Positions 26,340-35,618 of a DNA stretch of 64,000 nucleotides are shown here, piece by piece. The notes beneath the pieces were generated by a model. The model saw only the letters and a list, made by a program, of their open reading frames with translations. It was not told the DNA's origin and did no database searches. Every line of letters starts with the position of its first letter. The first letter of the stretch is position 1. This stretch comes from Ornithinibacillus scapharcae TW25 (GTDB lineage: Bacteria > Bacillota > Bacilli > Bacillales > Amphibacillaceae), in the NCBI RefSeq assembly GCF_000190475.1, contig NZ_AEWH01000042.1:1-64000 (forward strand), read 5' to 3'. The translations under genes were made by a program, and so were the position numbers.

Positions 26340-26744
26340 TTACGTCGTACTTGAAAATGATTCCTTAACTACGATGGATTGTGTTACTTTTGTCTTTTTG
26401 TATTCTTTAAAATCTTCTTCCCCTACAAGACCGAGGTTAATAGCTGATTCTAACTTTTCCGTATCTGCAACCTTTTTCTCGATAATGAAATCATTCAGAT
26501 TTAATTGTTCTAATTGAAGTACTGTACCATCGTTATCATAATGAATGGAGGTACGAATTTGTCTTTGTAATTTATAATGACCAAGTTTGATTTCACCTTT
26601 ACTTTGTATTCCAAAGGTCGCATCTAAAATATCATGAAATTTCTTTTTTAAGTCGTTCATTTCTTGCTCTATATCCTTTTTTTGCTTTGCCAGCTCATAG
26701 TATCTTTTTACCTCTGCTTCCAGAACCGTCATAACTTCTCCCAT
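26340..26744 (-). CDS. Hypothetical coiled-coil protein
   Basis: I do not recognise this 134-residue soluble protein. Residues ~10-40 (EAEVKRYYELAKQKKDIEQEMNDLKKKFHDILDATFG) predict a coiled coil; the rest (GEIKLGHYKLQRQIRTSIHYDNDGTVLQLEQLNLNDFIIEKKVADTEKLESAINLGLVGEEDFKEYKK) looks like the small phage-type domain of unknown function with a beta sheet followed by helices. Start chosen at ATG 26744 with GGAGGTATAGAT; the frame stays open to 26780 but lacks a ribosome binding site. No signal peptide; single gene. Confidence 0.6.
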   Translation of the reverse strand: MGEVMTVLEAEVKRYYELAKQKKDIEQEMNDLKKKFHDILDATFGIQSKGEIKLGHYKLQRQIRTSIHYDNDGTVLQLEQLNLNDFIIEKKVADTEKLESAINLGLVGEEDFKEYKKTKVTQSIVVKESFSSTT

Positions 26745-26899
26745 ATCTATACCTCCAGTAAATGTCTTTATTTCATTCATATGTCCGCCGTTGGTAGTTC
26801 ATGCCATTTTTGTGGGACAGGCTCACCAGAGAATATAGGAGCATAATTCGTTAAGTAGCTGAATAAACATCTTGGAAACAATACGGAGGTGTTATTAAG

Positions 26900-27373
26900 T
26901 TGGGTCCAAAAATCATTAAGAAAGATTCTTTTCAACTTATTGGATATCGCCTTTCTACAAATTTAAAGGAAATAAATGAGCATGATATTATCCATCATGC
27001 AGCCACAAGACTTAAGGAGAAATCTATTTATATCCATAATAAAGTGCGTGATAAATTACTGATTTTGCAAATTTATCCTATGAAAGAAGAGTTTAATCCA
27101 GTTGATGAAAATTTTAACGTTATTGTCGGTTATGAAGTAAATAACGCAGAAGATACACCAGAGAATACCGTGCTTTTTACGGTTGAGAGCAATATGTATG
27201 TCAATTGTAAGCATAATGGTTCTAGGACTGATCTTTATAAAACCTATGACTTCCTCTATAATGACTGGTTACAGAAAAACAGATGTACACCTTTAGGTTT
27301 TGAAATGGAAGTATGGAATGAAAAATCTGACTCGGAGGTAGAAGTCTGTATACCCATAACGAAATATATGTAA
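26900..27373 (+). CDS. GyrI-like effector-binding domain protein
   Basis: A 157-residue protein made of one AraC-type effector-binding (GyrI-like) domain without an attached HTH. Marks are FQLIGYRLSTNL..., VIVGYEVNNAEDTPENTVLFTVESNMYVNCKHNG... and the C-terminal FEMEVWNEKSDSEVEVCIPITK, the typical end of this fold. Stand-alone versions bind or sequester small molecules. Start is TTG at 26900 with GGAGGTG 9 bases upstream. Single gene. Confidence 0.75.
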   Translation: MGPKIIKKDSFQLIGYRLSTNLKEINEHDIIHHAATRLKEKSIYIHNKVRDKLLILQIYPMKEEFNPVDENFNVIVGYEVNNAEDTPENTVLFTVESNMYVNCKHNGSRTDLYKTYDFLYNDWLQKNRCTPLGFEMEVWNEKSDSEVEVCIPITKYM

Positions 27374-27490
27374 GAAACTTGTTTAAACCTCTTCTTCCAC
27401 AGGAAATAATAGTAATGATTGCCTTGAAATTAGGATAAGCAGATGTTTCATTGCATATAATTGTAAAAAATAATTTAGAAGAAGTGGGGA

Positions 27491-29005
27491 ATGGTTATGA
27501 CCAACTTTATTAAAAGAGGGACTTTGTCATTATTATTCATTCTAATGGTATTCATACCTTTTTCAGTTCACCACTCAGCTCAAACAGCAAATGCCTCCAA
27601 CCAAACTACAAAGGAACAAACCCTTCAGGAAATTCTAAATCAAGTACTTAACCATCATGCAATAAAGGGATCAACCACTGGAGTTAGTGTGCGAAATGCT
27701 GATACAGGTGAATTAGTCTATTCGTATTATGGCGACCACCGTTTACATCCTGCCTCTAACATGAAAATGCTGACATCTATCGCCGCTCTCGATACACTGG
27801 GTGAAGAACACAAATTTTCAACAGAAGTGCTGACGGACGGGAAAGTGAATGGTAAAGTACTTCAGGGAAACTTATATTTAAAGGGTAAAGGCGATCCGAC
27901 TTTATTGAAGGAAGACCTTGACCAGCTTGCTTCTCAATTAAAAGCAAAGGGTATTACAAAGATTAAAGGAGATTTGGTAGGAGATGATTCATGGTATGAT
28001 GATGTTCGACTGTCCCAGGATCTAAACTGGTCAGATGAACCCTTTTATACCGGCGCACAAATATCCGCTTTAACCCTTTCACCTAACAATGACTATGACG
28101 CCGGAACACTTATTGTTGAGGTATACCCTGCAAAAGAAGTTGGTAAAAGTCCAATTGTAAAGCTCACTCCTCATACAGATTATGTAACAATAGTTAATAA
28201 AGCGTCGACAGTAAAAGATGGGAATAATAGGACCATCTCTATCGACAGAGAACACGGTTCAAATCAAATTATTATTGAAGGAAATATACCAGTCAGTGGC
28301 TCTATGGCGAGATCTTGGGTGTCTGTATGGGAACCAACTGGGTACGTTTTAGATGTGTTCAAAAAATCACTGACCACACAAGGAATACAATTTATTGGCA
28401 ATACGAAAACAACCCTTGGAACCACACCAAAGAATGCTGAGCTCCTTGTCTCTAAGCAATCCATCACCTTAAAGGAGTTACTTATTCCATTTATGAAACT
28501 TAGTAACAATGGACATGGAGAAGTTCTAACGAAGGAAATGGGTAAAGTCGTACATGGTGAAGGCAGCTGGGATAAAGGATTAGAAGTATTAACAGAGGTC
28601 ACCACACAATATGGTATCAATGCAGAGAATATCTTACTACGTGATGGCTCTGGAATGTCCCATAAAAACTTGATCACAGCAAATGATTTATCGCAATTAC
28701 TATACGCAATTCAAAAAAAAGATTGGTATCCTTCATTTGAAAAGTCACTTCCTGTAGCCGGTAACTCGGAACGATTTATAGGTGGTACACTTCGATATAG
28801 AATGACCGACAGCGCAGCGACGAATAACGTAAAAGCAAAAACAGGATCACTAACTGGCGTATCATCCTTATCCGGTTACGTTACATCAAAAGACGGGCAA
28901 AAGTTAGTATTTTCTATCCTAGTTAATAACTATATTGAGTCCCCTAGTACTATAAGAACCATCGAGGATACCATTGCCACCAAGCTTGCCAACTATGAAT
29001 TTTAG
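27491..29005 (+). CDS. D-alanyl-D-alanine carboxypeptidase/endopeptidase, PBP4a (DacC) type
   Basis: A 504-residue S13-family penicillin-binding protein that trims peptidoglycan peptides outside the cell. After a signal peptide (IKRGTLSLLFILMVFIPFSVHHSAQTANA) come SxxK (PASNMKML, Ser89-Lys92), SxN (KLSNNGHGE) and KTG (KAKTGS), in the right order and spacing, with a long insertion between the first two that is typical of DacB/DacC proteins. GAAGTGGGG precedes the start, an ATG followed by a second in-frame ATG. Single gene with terminator. Confidence 0.9.
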   Translation: MVMTNFIKRGTLSLLFILMVFIPFSVHHSAQTANASNQTTKEQTLQEILNQVLNHHAIKGSTTGVSVRNADTGELVYSYYGDHRLHPASNMKMLTSIAALDTLGEEHKFSTEVLTDGKVNGKVLQGNLYLKGKGDPTLLKEDLDQLASQLKAKGITKIKGDLVGDDSWYDDVRLSQDLNWSDEPFYTGAQISALTLSPNNDYDAGTLIVEVYPAKEVGKSPIVKLTPHTDYVTIVNKASTVKDGNNRTISIDREHGSNQIIIEGNIPVSGSMARSWVSVWEPTGYVLDVFKKSLTTQGIQFIGNTKTTLGTTPKNAELLVSKQSITLKELLIPFMKLSNNGHGEVLTKEMGKVVHGEGSWDKGLEVLTEVTTQYGINAENILLRDGSGMSHKNLITANDLSQLLYAIQKKDWYPSFEKSLPVAGNSERFIGGTLRYRMTDSAATNNVKAKTGSLTGVSSLSGYVTSKDGQKLVFSILVNNYIESPSTIRTIEDTIATKLANYEF

Positions 29006-29012
29006 CGTTATT

Positions 29013-29045
29013 AAAGAAGCTTCTAGTAAGGGAGCTTCTTTTTTT
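29013..29045 (+). terminator. Terminator of the dacC-like gene
   Basis: AAAGAAGCT (29013-29021) and AGCTTCTTT (29033-29041) followed by TTTT, 7 bases after the stop. Confidence 0.8.
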
Positions 29046-29181
29046 GTTTGTGACGAAATTGTTAAGAAACAGAAATATACCCAGGACTTTGTACTTATAT
29101 TCCATTGTAAATATATCCAAATAACTATACTCTAAGAGTATATAGATATATTTTAATTTAGTAGCTGGGGGCGTACCAACA

Positions 29182-30882
29182 ATGAAAAAAGGGCTAACAA
29201 GACAATTAGGAATAATAATTATTGCAGTTTTTTTAATTTCCTTAGCAATCACATCCATATCTAATTACTGGGTAACGTATCAACACACGTATGAAGCAGC
29301 CGGGATTGAGGCTGTTGGTTGTGCCAATATCACTACCGGTTTAATCCATCCAGATGATGTAGAAGAATTGATAGATGGAGACCACTCAAAGGAACAACAA
29401 TTAAAGGAATCACTAAATTGGACAACCGATCATAAACATATTTTTGAGGACCAGTATATTATTTCTTTAGACGGTACCATTCTAATTGCAGATAAGAATT
29501 TAGAGGATCAAGGCTTCCGTGCAGGAGATAGCTTTCACCTTGATGAAGAATTAGTTCAAACGATTATGAAAACCAAACAACCAGCTTATTCTGAAATATA
29601 CGAAGCTGGTGGAATGAAACGTTTAACTGGTTATGCGCCAATCTTTAAAGACCATGATCCAAATAATGAGATTATCGCATTAAACGCTATTGATTTTAAT
29701 GCCAGTATTGTAACAGAGCGCACACTAGATTCTGTAAAGAGTAGTGTATTACTTGGACTTATACCATTAATCATTGCATGTCTGGTTACAATTTTTATCA
29801 TTAGTAGAAAGACAAAACCAATTACCTTGTTAATCGAATATGCAAAAAAAATTGCGGATGGCGATTTAACAGTTCAAAAGCTTAGTGTCAAAAATAAAGA
29901 TGAAATTGGTCTTCTTGCTAATACATTAAATCAGATGGCTGAAAATTTAAGGCACGTTATTAAAGAGTTTAACTCTAGCGCGGATCATGTTGCAACCTCT
30001 ACTCATGCTCTTGTGAAACATGTCCAAGAGACAAATGAAGCGACAGAGGAAATTGCAACTACAATGGAAGAGTTATCTGCAGGTGTAGATACTCAAGTTC
30101 AAACAATCGAAGAAACTTCCGGTACTATTCAAGAAATGTCCAGTGGTATTCAACAGATTGCATCTAACGCACACACAGTATCCAATACAGCATTAGAGGC
30201 AACGGATAATGCAACAAGAGGAAAAGAAGCCATTCAAATAGCAATTAAGCAAATGAATGAAATTAAGCATACTGTCCATGGACTCTCTAAGGTTATCGAA
30301 GGACTTGGAGAGCGTTCAAGAGAAATAAACCATATTATCGAGATCATTACGGAAATTGCCGACCAAACGAACCTTCTTTCTCTTAACGCTTCCATAGAGG
30401 CTGCGAGAGCCGGAGAACACGGAAAAGGATTTGCAGTTGTAGCAGATGAGGTTAAAAAGCTAGCAGAACAATCTTCTAATTCTGCATTACAAATTTCACA
30501 ATTAATCAATGCAGTTCAAGTCGATATGGAGACAGCTACAACATCCATGAATGACGCAACAAACGAAGTTAGTACTGGTATAGGCGTTGTCACTGATGTT
30601 GGTAACTCTTTCGAACAGTTAAATCATTATATTCAAGATGTAAGTATAAAAATCCAAAACGTTACAGAGGCTGTGCAGCAAATGTCTATCGGTGCAGAGG
30701 AAATAGTAGAATCCATCAATCATGTAACGACCATCTCCGAGACGGCAGCACTTAACTCGCAAGATGTCTCAGCTAAAACAGAACAGCAAGTCGAGTTGAT
30801 GAACCAAATTAACGATGCTATCCATAACCTTTCAACGGTTACAGATAATTCACGAGAAATAATTAGTAAATTTAAAGTATAA
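29182..30882 (+). CDS. Methyl-accepting chemotaxis protein
   Basis: A 566-residue chemoreceptor with two helices (about 8-30 and 188-210), a ~155-residue extracytoplasmic sensor (Cache-like; the region [33 protein letters not shown] is typical), HAMP ([21 protein letters not shown]), and the signalling coiled coil with tip [40 protein letters not shown]. Many Thr/Glu residues match methylation helices. It is not adjacent to che genes. Compared with the receptor at 15800 the sensor domain differs, so it detects something else. Single gene with terminator. Confidence 0.88.
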   Translation: MKKGLTRQLGIIIIAVFLISLAITSISNYWVTYQHTYEAAGIEAVGCANITTGLIHPDDVEELIDGDHSKEQQLKESLNWTTDHKHIFEDQYIISLDGTILIADKNLEDQGFRAGDSFHLDEELVQTIMKTKQPAYSEIYEAGGMKRLTGYAPIFKDHDPNNEIIALNAIDFNASIVTERTLDSVKSSVLLGLIPLIIACLVTIFIISRKTKPITLLIEYAKKIADGDLTVQKLSVKNKDEIGLLANTLNQMAENLRHVIKEFNSSADHVATSTHALVKHVQETNEATEEIATTMEELSAGVDTQVQTIEETSGTIQEMSSGIQQIASNAHTVSNTALEATDNATRGKEAIQIAIKQMNEIKHTVHGLSKVIEGLGERSREINHIIEIITEIADQTNLLSLNASIEAARAGEHGKGFAVVADEVKKLAEQSSNSALQISQLINAVQVDMETATTSMNDATNEVSTGIGVVTDVGNSFEQLNHYIQDVSIKIQNVTEAVQQMSIGAEEIVESINHVTTISETAALNSQDVSAKTEQQVELMNQINDAIHNLSTVTDNSREIISKFKV

Positions 30883-30893
30883 CTTCATTTAAG

Positions 30894-30932
30894 ACTATCT
30901 CACTTATTTCATTGGGTGAGATAGTTTTTTAT
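30894..30932 (+). terminator. Terminator of the second MCP gene
   Basis: ACTATCTCAC (30894-30903) and GTGAGATAGT (30916-30925) followed by TTTTT. Confidence 0.85.
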
Positions 30933-31091
30933 CCCTATAATTACTTTTCGTAACTTGATAATTAATAGTTGCAAAGGGGACAAATCCATGTTAAGATGAA
31001 AACGTTGAATTCAAATATATTGAATTAAAGATAAACTACTTCGTTGTTTACTCTTAATTCAAACGATAAAAGCAATTTAGAGGAGGAAAAA

Positions 31092-31649
31092 ATGATGTTA
31101 AAAATCGGTATTGTACTTGGTAGTGTTCGCGAAGGACGTAATGGAGAAGCAGTAGCTAATTGGATGCTTAACTTCGCAAAAAATCGTAATGATGAAGGTG
31201 TTGAATATGAACTAGTAGATCTTGCTAACTACGATCTAGCTATGTTAGGTTCAAAAGCATCTCAAACAGAAGAAGCTCAAGGCGCAGCAAAAGCTTGGTC
31301 TGAAAAAATGGCTTCTTATGATGGTTACATCTTTGTAACTCCTGAATACAACCATGCAATAGGTGGAGCATTGAAAAATGCACTAGATTACTTAAATCCT
31401 GAAGTGAACAACAAAGCTGCTGGTTTCGTTGGATATGGTAGCCTAGGTGGTACTCGTGCTCATGAAAACCTACGCCTTATCTTAGGTGAGCTTCAAGTAG
31501 CTGACGTTCGTACTGCTGTTACATTCTCTCTAATGGCTGACTTTGAAAACTTCTCTGTATTCAAACCAGCTGACTACCATGCTGATAATGCTAACACGAT
31601 GTTAGACCAAGTTATCGCATGGAGCCGTGTATTAAAAACAGTTCGCTAA
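31092..31649 (+). CDS. NADPH-dependent FMN reductase, copy 1
   Basis: A 185-residue flavodoxin-like NADPH:FMN reductase (azoreductase-type). The P-loop-like FMN phosphate motif GSVREGRNGEAVANW, the later FVTPEYNHAIGGALKNALDYL and GFVGYGSLGGTRAHENLRLIL are characteristic. It reduces flavin, quinones or azo compounds in the cytoplasm. I start it at ATG 31092, directly after AGGAGG; the frame is open to 31044 but upstream residues are not conserved with the second copy. Its product is almost identical to the next gene over the C-terminal two thirds. Confidence 0.88.
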   Translation: MMLKIGIVLGSVREGRNGEAVANWMLNFAKNRNDEGVEYELVDLANYDLAMLGSKASQTEEAQGAAKAWSEKMASYDGYIFVTPEYNHAIGGALKNALDYLNPEVNNKAAGFVGYGSLGGTRAHENLRLILGELQVADVRTAVTFSLMADFENFSVFKPADYHADNANTMLDQVIAWSRVLKTVR

Positions 31650-31670
31650 TAGAATTGAGGTCAATGATAA

Positions 31671-32288
31671 ATGGGATTCTTAGATAAATTATTTGGAAAA
31701 TCAAAAAAGAAAGAGGTAGAAACGATGGCTGAAACGTTAAGAGTTGCGATTGTACAAGGTAGTGTTCGCGAAGGACGCAATGGTGCTGCTGTTGCAGAAT
31801 GGACGTTAAATTTTGCTTCTAACCGAAATGATGAAAATGTTGATTATGAACTAGTAGACTTAGCTAACTATGATTTAGCTATGTTAGGTTCTAAAGCATC
31901 TCAAACAGAAGAAGCACAAGCTGCTGCAAAAGCTTGGTCTGAAAAAATGGCTTCATTTGATGCTTATATCTTTGTTACACCAGAATACAACCACACTGTT
32001 GGTGGTGCTTTGAAAAACGCACTAGATTACTTAAACCCAGAAGTGAACAACAAAGCTGCTGGTTTCGTTGGATACGGTAGCCTAGGTGGTACACGTGCTC
32101 ATGAAAACCTACGACTTATCCTAGGTGAGCTTCAAGTTGCAGACGTTCGTACTGCTGTTACGTTCTCACTAATGGCTGATTTTGAAAACTTCTCTGTATT
32201 CAAGCCTGCTGACTACCATGCTGATAATGCTAACACTATGTTAGATCAGGTTATTACATGGGGTAGAGCTTTTAAAGCTTTACGATAA
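31671..32288 (+). CDS. NADPH-dependent FMN reductase, copy 2
   Basis: A tandem paralogue of the preceding gene, 205 residues from ATG 31671 or 187 from ATG 31725; both have GAGGT-type ribosome binding sites. The longer form adds MGFLDKLFGKSKKKEVET, a basic amphipathic helix that may target membrane, absent from copy 1. Catalytic motifs are as in copy 1 (GSVREGRNGAAVAEW, FVTPEYNHTVGGALKNALDYL). From GGALKNALDYL to MLDQVI (about 86 residues) the two proteins are identical, and DNA differs mainly at third positions. This points to a duplication with gene conversion or strong selection. Confidence 0.85.
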   Translation: MGFLDKLFGKSKKKEVETMAETLRVAIVQGSVREGRNGAAVAEWTLNFASNRNDENVDYELVDLANYDLAMLGSKASQTEEAQAAAKAWSEKMASFDAYIFVTPEYNHTVGGALKNALDYLNPEVNNKAAGFVGYGSLGGTRAHENLRLILGELQVADVRTAVTFSLMADFENFSVFKPADYHADNANTMLDQVITWGRAFKALR

Positions 32289-32297
32289 AAAACAAAA

Positions 32298-32336
32298 AAT
32301 GGTATCTGGTTTTCATAATCAGATACCATTTTTTTG
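32298..32336. terminator. Terminator of the FMN reductase pair
   Basis: AATGGTATCTG / CAGATACCATT (32298-32308, 32320-32330) followed by a T run right and A run left; bidirectional with the small gene behind it. Confidence 0.85.
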
Positions 32337-32352
32337 GAGAGAAGGATTTTTT

Positions 32353-32469
32353 CTAGTGACGTTTACTAGGTAAATTAGCCCTGTTTCCACCACGCTGCCT
32401 TCTTCTAATTTGTTCATCCTTTTGCTTCCGCTCATTAAATTTTGCTACAAAACTAGACGTATCCTCCAA
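32353..32469 (-). CDS. Small basic protein of unknown function (38 aa)
   Basis: This gene is too short for ordinary ORF cutoffs. It begins with TTG at 32469, behind a full-length Shine-Dalgarno TAAGGAGGAAT, and reads MEDTSSFVAKFNERKQKDEQ then IRRRQRGGNRANLPSKRH before TAG. The product is very basic in its second half (IRRRQRGG, SKRH). I do not recognise a family; sporulation-related small proteins of Bacilli can look similar. It ends just before the bidirectional terminator at 32298-32336 and stands alone. Confidence 0.6.
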   Translation of the reverse strand: MEDTSSFVAKFNERKQKDEQIRRRQRGGNRANLPSKRH

Positions 32470-32540
32470 CGAAATTCCTCCTTATAACACTTTGTATTAG
32501 TTTTACCCTAATAGGGTTTGGTTATACGGAAGCTTATTAG

Positions 32541-32576
32541 AGAAGGCCCTTGTTAACTCAATAACAAGGGCCTTCT
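32541..32576 (-). terminator. Terminator of the CNNM/zinc-ribbon operon
   Basis: AGAAGGCCCTTGTTA (32541-32555) and TAACAAGGGCCTTCT (32562-32576), a perfect 15-bp stem with a 6-base loop right after the stop of the zinc-ribbon gene. T tract is weak, but stem stability is high. Confidence 0.75.
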
Positions 32577-32578
32577 TA

Positions 32579-32884
32579 TTAAAATAAATCATCAAATAAA
32601 TCAAACATTGTTTTCTTCTTCTTTTTCTTATACCCATAATATCTTGGATCATATGACTGTGCATTCGGATATTCCTTTTTATAAGAAGGATGCTCACGGT
32701 GTCCCCTCTCATAAGAATCAAACGTTTCTTCATAATACTTACGATCTTCTTTTAGTCCTGCTGTTATCTTTTCTAATTCTCCTCTGTCTAACCATACACC
32801 TTTACAGCTTGGACAAATATCAATAAGAACTTCTCCCTTTTGAACTTCCCTCATTTTTACATCATCACAAATTGGACAATTCAT
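32579..32884 (-). CDS. TFIIB-type zinc ribbon protein
   Basis: A 101-residue zf-TFIIB domain protein. The zinc ribbon CPIC (3-6) ... CPSCKGVWLDRGELEKI (24-40) is intact. A Tyr-rich, charged middle (DRKYYEETFDSYERGHREHPSYKKEYPNAQSYDPRYYGY) leads to KKKKKKTMFDLFDDLF, a basic-hydrophobic tail. Function unknown; stand-alone zf-TFIIB proteins are common in Bacilli. It begins one base after the CNNM-type gene ends, so the two share an operon. Confidence 0.8.
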   Translation of the reverse strand: MNCPICDDVKMREVQKGEVLIDICPSCKGVWLDRGELEKITAGLKEDRKYYEETFDSYERGHREHPSYKKEYPNAQSYDPRYYGYKKKKKKTMFDLFDDLF

Positions 32885-32885
32885 A

Positions 32886-34133
32886 TTAAGCCTCCTCTAC
32901 TTCCATTAAATCTTCTTTTATGATGTGAACTTGCTTTAAAGTTCTTCCATCTACTTCGAGTATCTTAAAGACAAGGTTATCTTTCGCGAACACGTCGCCC
33001 TGTTTTGGAAAATGATTAAGCTCTGTCAACAAGTAACCTGATAGTACATCCTCTTCCTCGGGGATATCCGTATTAAAAATAGAATTCAGCCGATGAAGTG
33101 TTATTTTACCGTCACAGACGATTTCTGTGTCTGTTAGTCTTTCCACTAATTTCTCACTTTCTAAATCCATCTCATCCTCAATCTCTAACCCAATCATAGC
33201 CTCAATGATGTCCTCATGTGTTAGGACACCTTCCGTTCCGCCATATTCATCTAGTACAATTGCTAAGTGTTTCCGATCCTTTGTCATCTGACGGAACACC
33301 ATTTCAATGGAGTGGAATTCAAAGAACACCATTGGATTCATGTCACAATATTCTTCTAATCGCTTCTCAGGTTCAATGGACCATGTTAATAAATATTTAG
33401 AGTGAAAAACCCCCACTATATTATCAATATCCCCTTCATAAACAGGATATCTCGTATATTGATTCTGGATAACGATATCTCTAACCTCTTCATATGTTGC
33501 ATCATGAGGTACGGCAACAATATCGATACGAGGAGTTTTCATGACGTCCTTCACATTTAAATCTTGAAATTCAAGTACTCCCTTAATACGGTAAGACTCC
33601 TCTTGTTTAAACGTACCTTCCGTATCGGCAATGTCTACCATTGCCCTTAGGTCTTCTTTGGATATCGAAACATTCTCTGCATCATCTCTTGCTAAGAGCT
33701 TGATAATTAATCCAGTTAGCCCATTTAATAACCAAGTTAGTGGCTTAAATAATATGGTAAAAAATCGAATTATTGGATAGACAATATATGCTATTCTATC
33801 TGGAAATGCAGCTGCTACCGATTTTGGTATGACCTCTGATAAGACAATAATGGTCACAGTTAATATCCCGGAAGCCAAAGCAACATTTATACCATAATCG
33901 AGCGCAACCATTGTTACTAGTGTCGGCAACATAATATTAGCTATATTGTTTCCTATTAGAATAGTAGTAATAAACTCACTTGGCTTGGACACTAATTCCA
34001 ATAATTTTTCTGACTTTTTATCATTCTGATTTGCTTTTGTTTGTAGCTTCATCTTATTTGCTGCAGTAAGGGCAGTTTCACTACCAGAGAAAAAGAATGA
34101 TACAAACAATAATATGATGATCGCAATGATCAC
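32886..34133 (-). CDS. CNNM/CorC-type membrane transporter (HlyC/CorC family)
   Basis: A 415-residue membrane protein: N-terminal CNNM/DUF21 domain (1-~190) starting IIILLFVSFFFSGSETALTAANKMKL, two CBS domains (~200-330; MKTPRIDIVAVPHDATYEEVRDIVIQNQYTRYPVY and later HLAIVLDEYGGTEGVLT), and a C-terminal CorC_HlyC domain (~345-412). The family exports magnesium or cobalt, or protects against magnesium excess; B. subtilis YhdP is a relative. The annotation as hemolysin is historical. GGGGGAAC precedes the ATG. Operon with the zinc-ribbon gene. Confidence 0.88.
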   Translation of the reverse strand: MIIAIIILLFVSFFFSGSETALTAANKMKLQTKANQNDKKSEKLLELVSKPSEFITTILIGNNIANIMLPTLVTMVALDYGINVALASGILTVTIIVLSEVIPKSVAAAFPDRIAYIVYPIIRFFTILFKPLTWLLNGLTGLIIKLLARDDAENVSISKEDLRAMVDIADTEGTFKQEESYRIKGVLEFQDLNVKDVMKTPRIDIVAVPHDATYEEVRDIVIQNQYTRYPVYEGDIDNIVGVFHSKYLLTWSIEPEKRLEEYCDMNPMVFFEFHSIEMVFRQMTKDRKHLAIVLDEYGGTEGVLTHEDIIEAMIGLEIEDEMDLESEKLVERLTDTEIVCDGKITLHRLNSIFNTDIPEEEDVLSGYLLTELNHFPKQGDVFAKDNLVFKILEVDGRTLKQVHIIKEDLMEVEEA

Positions 34134-34224
34134 AAGAAAGTTCCCCCTTAAAATTTACAATTCCTTTATATAATGGTTACTTTTATAGGAAAATATTTAG
34201 AACTTATGATACAACTGTTACGCC

Positions 34225-35391
34225 TTAAAAATGCTCAATAAATAATCGAATTACATCTGCTCCACCTACAAAGGTTCCTAATGAACTACCAAGGTTAGCA
34301 AATATGACTACTAATAATACACGAGTAACCTTGTTGTTCCAGAATCCTTTGAAAGAATGAACATCGGTCGATAGACTTTCAAAGTCTTGAACACTCGGTC
34401 TTTTAAAATACGCTTGCACGAATCCTGCGAACCAACCTGCCGCAAGAAAAGGTTCTAATGAAGTTATTGGTGCCGCTATAAAGGCTGTTAAGACTGCAAG
34501 TGGATGTCCAAATGCAAGCAACGTCCCTAACGCTGACAAGGAACCATTCCATAAGATCCAGCTAATAACTTGTGCTATTCCAGCTTCTTGATTTGTTATG
34601 AAAGTAGTTACGATAAGCGCAATAATAAATATAGGAATAGTCCAACCAATAATTTTAGGGATTTTTGATTTTGGTGGGAGCTTAGTCAACTGCTCTAGGT
34701 CATGATCGCTTTTAATCTGCTCCTTAATTCCCGGCACATGGGCAGCACCTAATACTGCTACAACCTTTTCTCCTGGAGCTTCCTTTATCTTTTGTGCCAA
34801 GTATTGGTCGCGCTCATCTATTAAAGGTTTTTTCAGCCTAGGAAAGCTTTCTGTGAATTCATCAAGCATGGAATCAATCATATCTTGGGATTTCATTTTC
34901 TCCAACTCATCTTCACTGATCGTTTCATTCGTAAAGATACTGGCAATCACTTGCGTTAACAGCATAAATTTTCCTTTTAAACCTATCCCGCGCCAAATAC
35001 GGGAAAAGGTTACCTGGATATTTCGGTCTGCTAAAACAAGGTCTGCACCAATTTCTTTAGCCGATTCAATCCCTTGGATCATTTCCTGTCCTGGATTAAT
35101 ACCAAATTGACTAGCCATTCGTTTTTGAAAAGAGGATATAGCAAGGTTCATGAGTAATAATGTAGCCTTCTTATCTTTAATAACTTGAAATATATCTGTT
35201 TCCTTCCACTTACTCCCCTCTGTGATGGATTTATAACGCTGCTCATCTAACTCCACACAGACGGAGTCGGGATTTTCTGCTGCTATAACTTCCTTTACTT
35301 GCTCAGCACTTGTTTTCGATACATGTGCTGTACCAATTAAAATAATTTCTTTCCCGTTTATCTCTAAACGCGATATATTTTCATCCGTCAT
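34225..35391 (-). CDS. TraB/PrgY family membrane protein
   Basis: A 388-residue TraB-family protein. The N-terminal half has the family motifs IGTAHVSKTSAEQV and VCVELDEQRY, then ADRNIQVTFSRIWR and VLGAAHVPGI; the C-terminal half holds about four membrane helices and the GNN-like NLGSSLGTFVGG. Members related to TraB and PrgY act on conjugation pheromones in enterococci, but most bacterial and archaeal versions are without assigned function and are thought to be metal-dependent peptidases. Start taken at ATG 35391, with GGAAGGTATTCT; a longer frame adds 7 residues without ribosome binding site. Single gene. Confidence 0.85.
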   Translation of the reverse strand: MTDENISRLEINGKEIILIGTAHVSKTSAEQVKEVIAAENPDSVCVELDEQRYKSITEGSKWKETDIFQVIKDKKATLLLMNLAISSFQKRMASQFGINPGQEMIQGIESAKEIGADLVLADRNIQVTFSRIWRGIGLKGKFMLLTQVIASIFTNETISEDELEKMKSQDMIDSMLDEFTESFPRLKKPLIDERDQYLAQKIKEAPGEKVVAVLGAAHVPGIKEQIKSDHDLEQLTKLPPKSKIPKIIGWTIPIFIIALIVTTFITNQEAGIAQVISWILWNGSLSALGTLLAFGHPLAVLTAFIAAPITSLEPFLAAGWFAGFVQAYFKRPSVQDFESLSTDVHSFKGFWNNKVTRVLLVVIFANLGSSLGTFVGGADVIRLFIEHF

Positions 35392-35563
35392 AGAATACCT
35401 TCCTTTATTCATAACTATATAAGATTAATAATAAACTAGTTTGGAATAAAATTGAATATTTTTGATAATCCATTGTCATAAGTGAATAAGTTCAGGCTTA
35501 TCCCGTTTAGCTATTATTCATTTTTACCCAATTATATCCATGTGGGATTTCTTTCCTACTTTG

Positions 35564-35595
35564 AAAAAAACGTAGCCTTTATAACAAAGGTTACG
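35564..35595 (-). terminator. Terminator of the spx-like gene
   Basis: Read leftward: CGTAACCTTT (35595-35586), AAAGGCTACG (35580-35571) with one G-T, then seven T. Confidence 0.8.
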
Positions 35596-35618
35596 CCTTT
35601 TCCAATGTGATACCCATA

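Noticed and set aside
26664-26846. 60-codon plus frame across the 5' end of the coiled-coil gene
   Set aside because: Antisense to a better-supported gene with a clear ribosome binding site.
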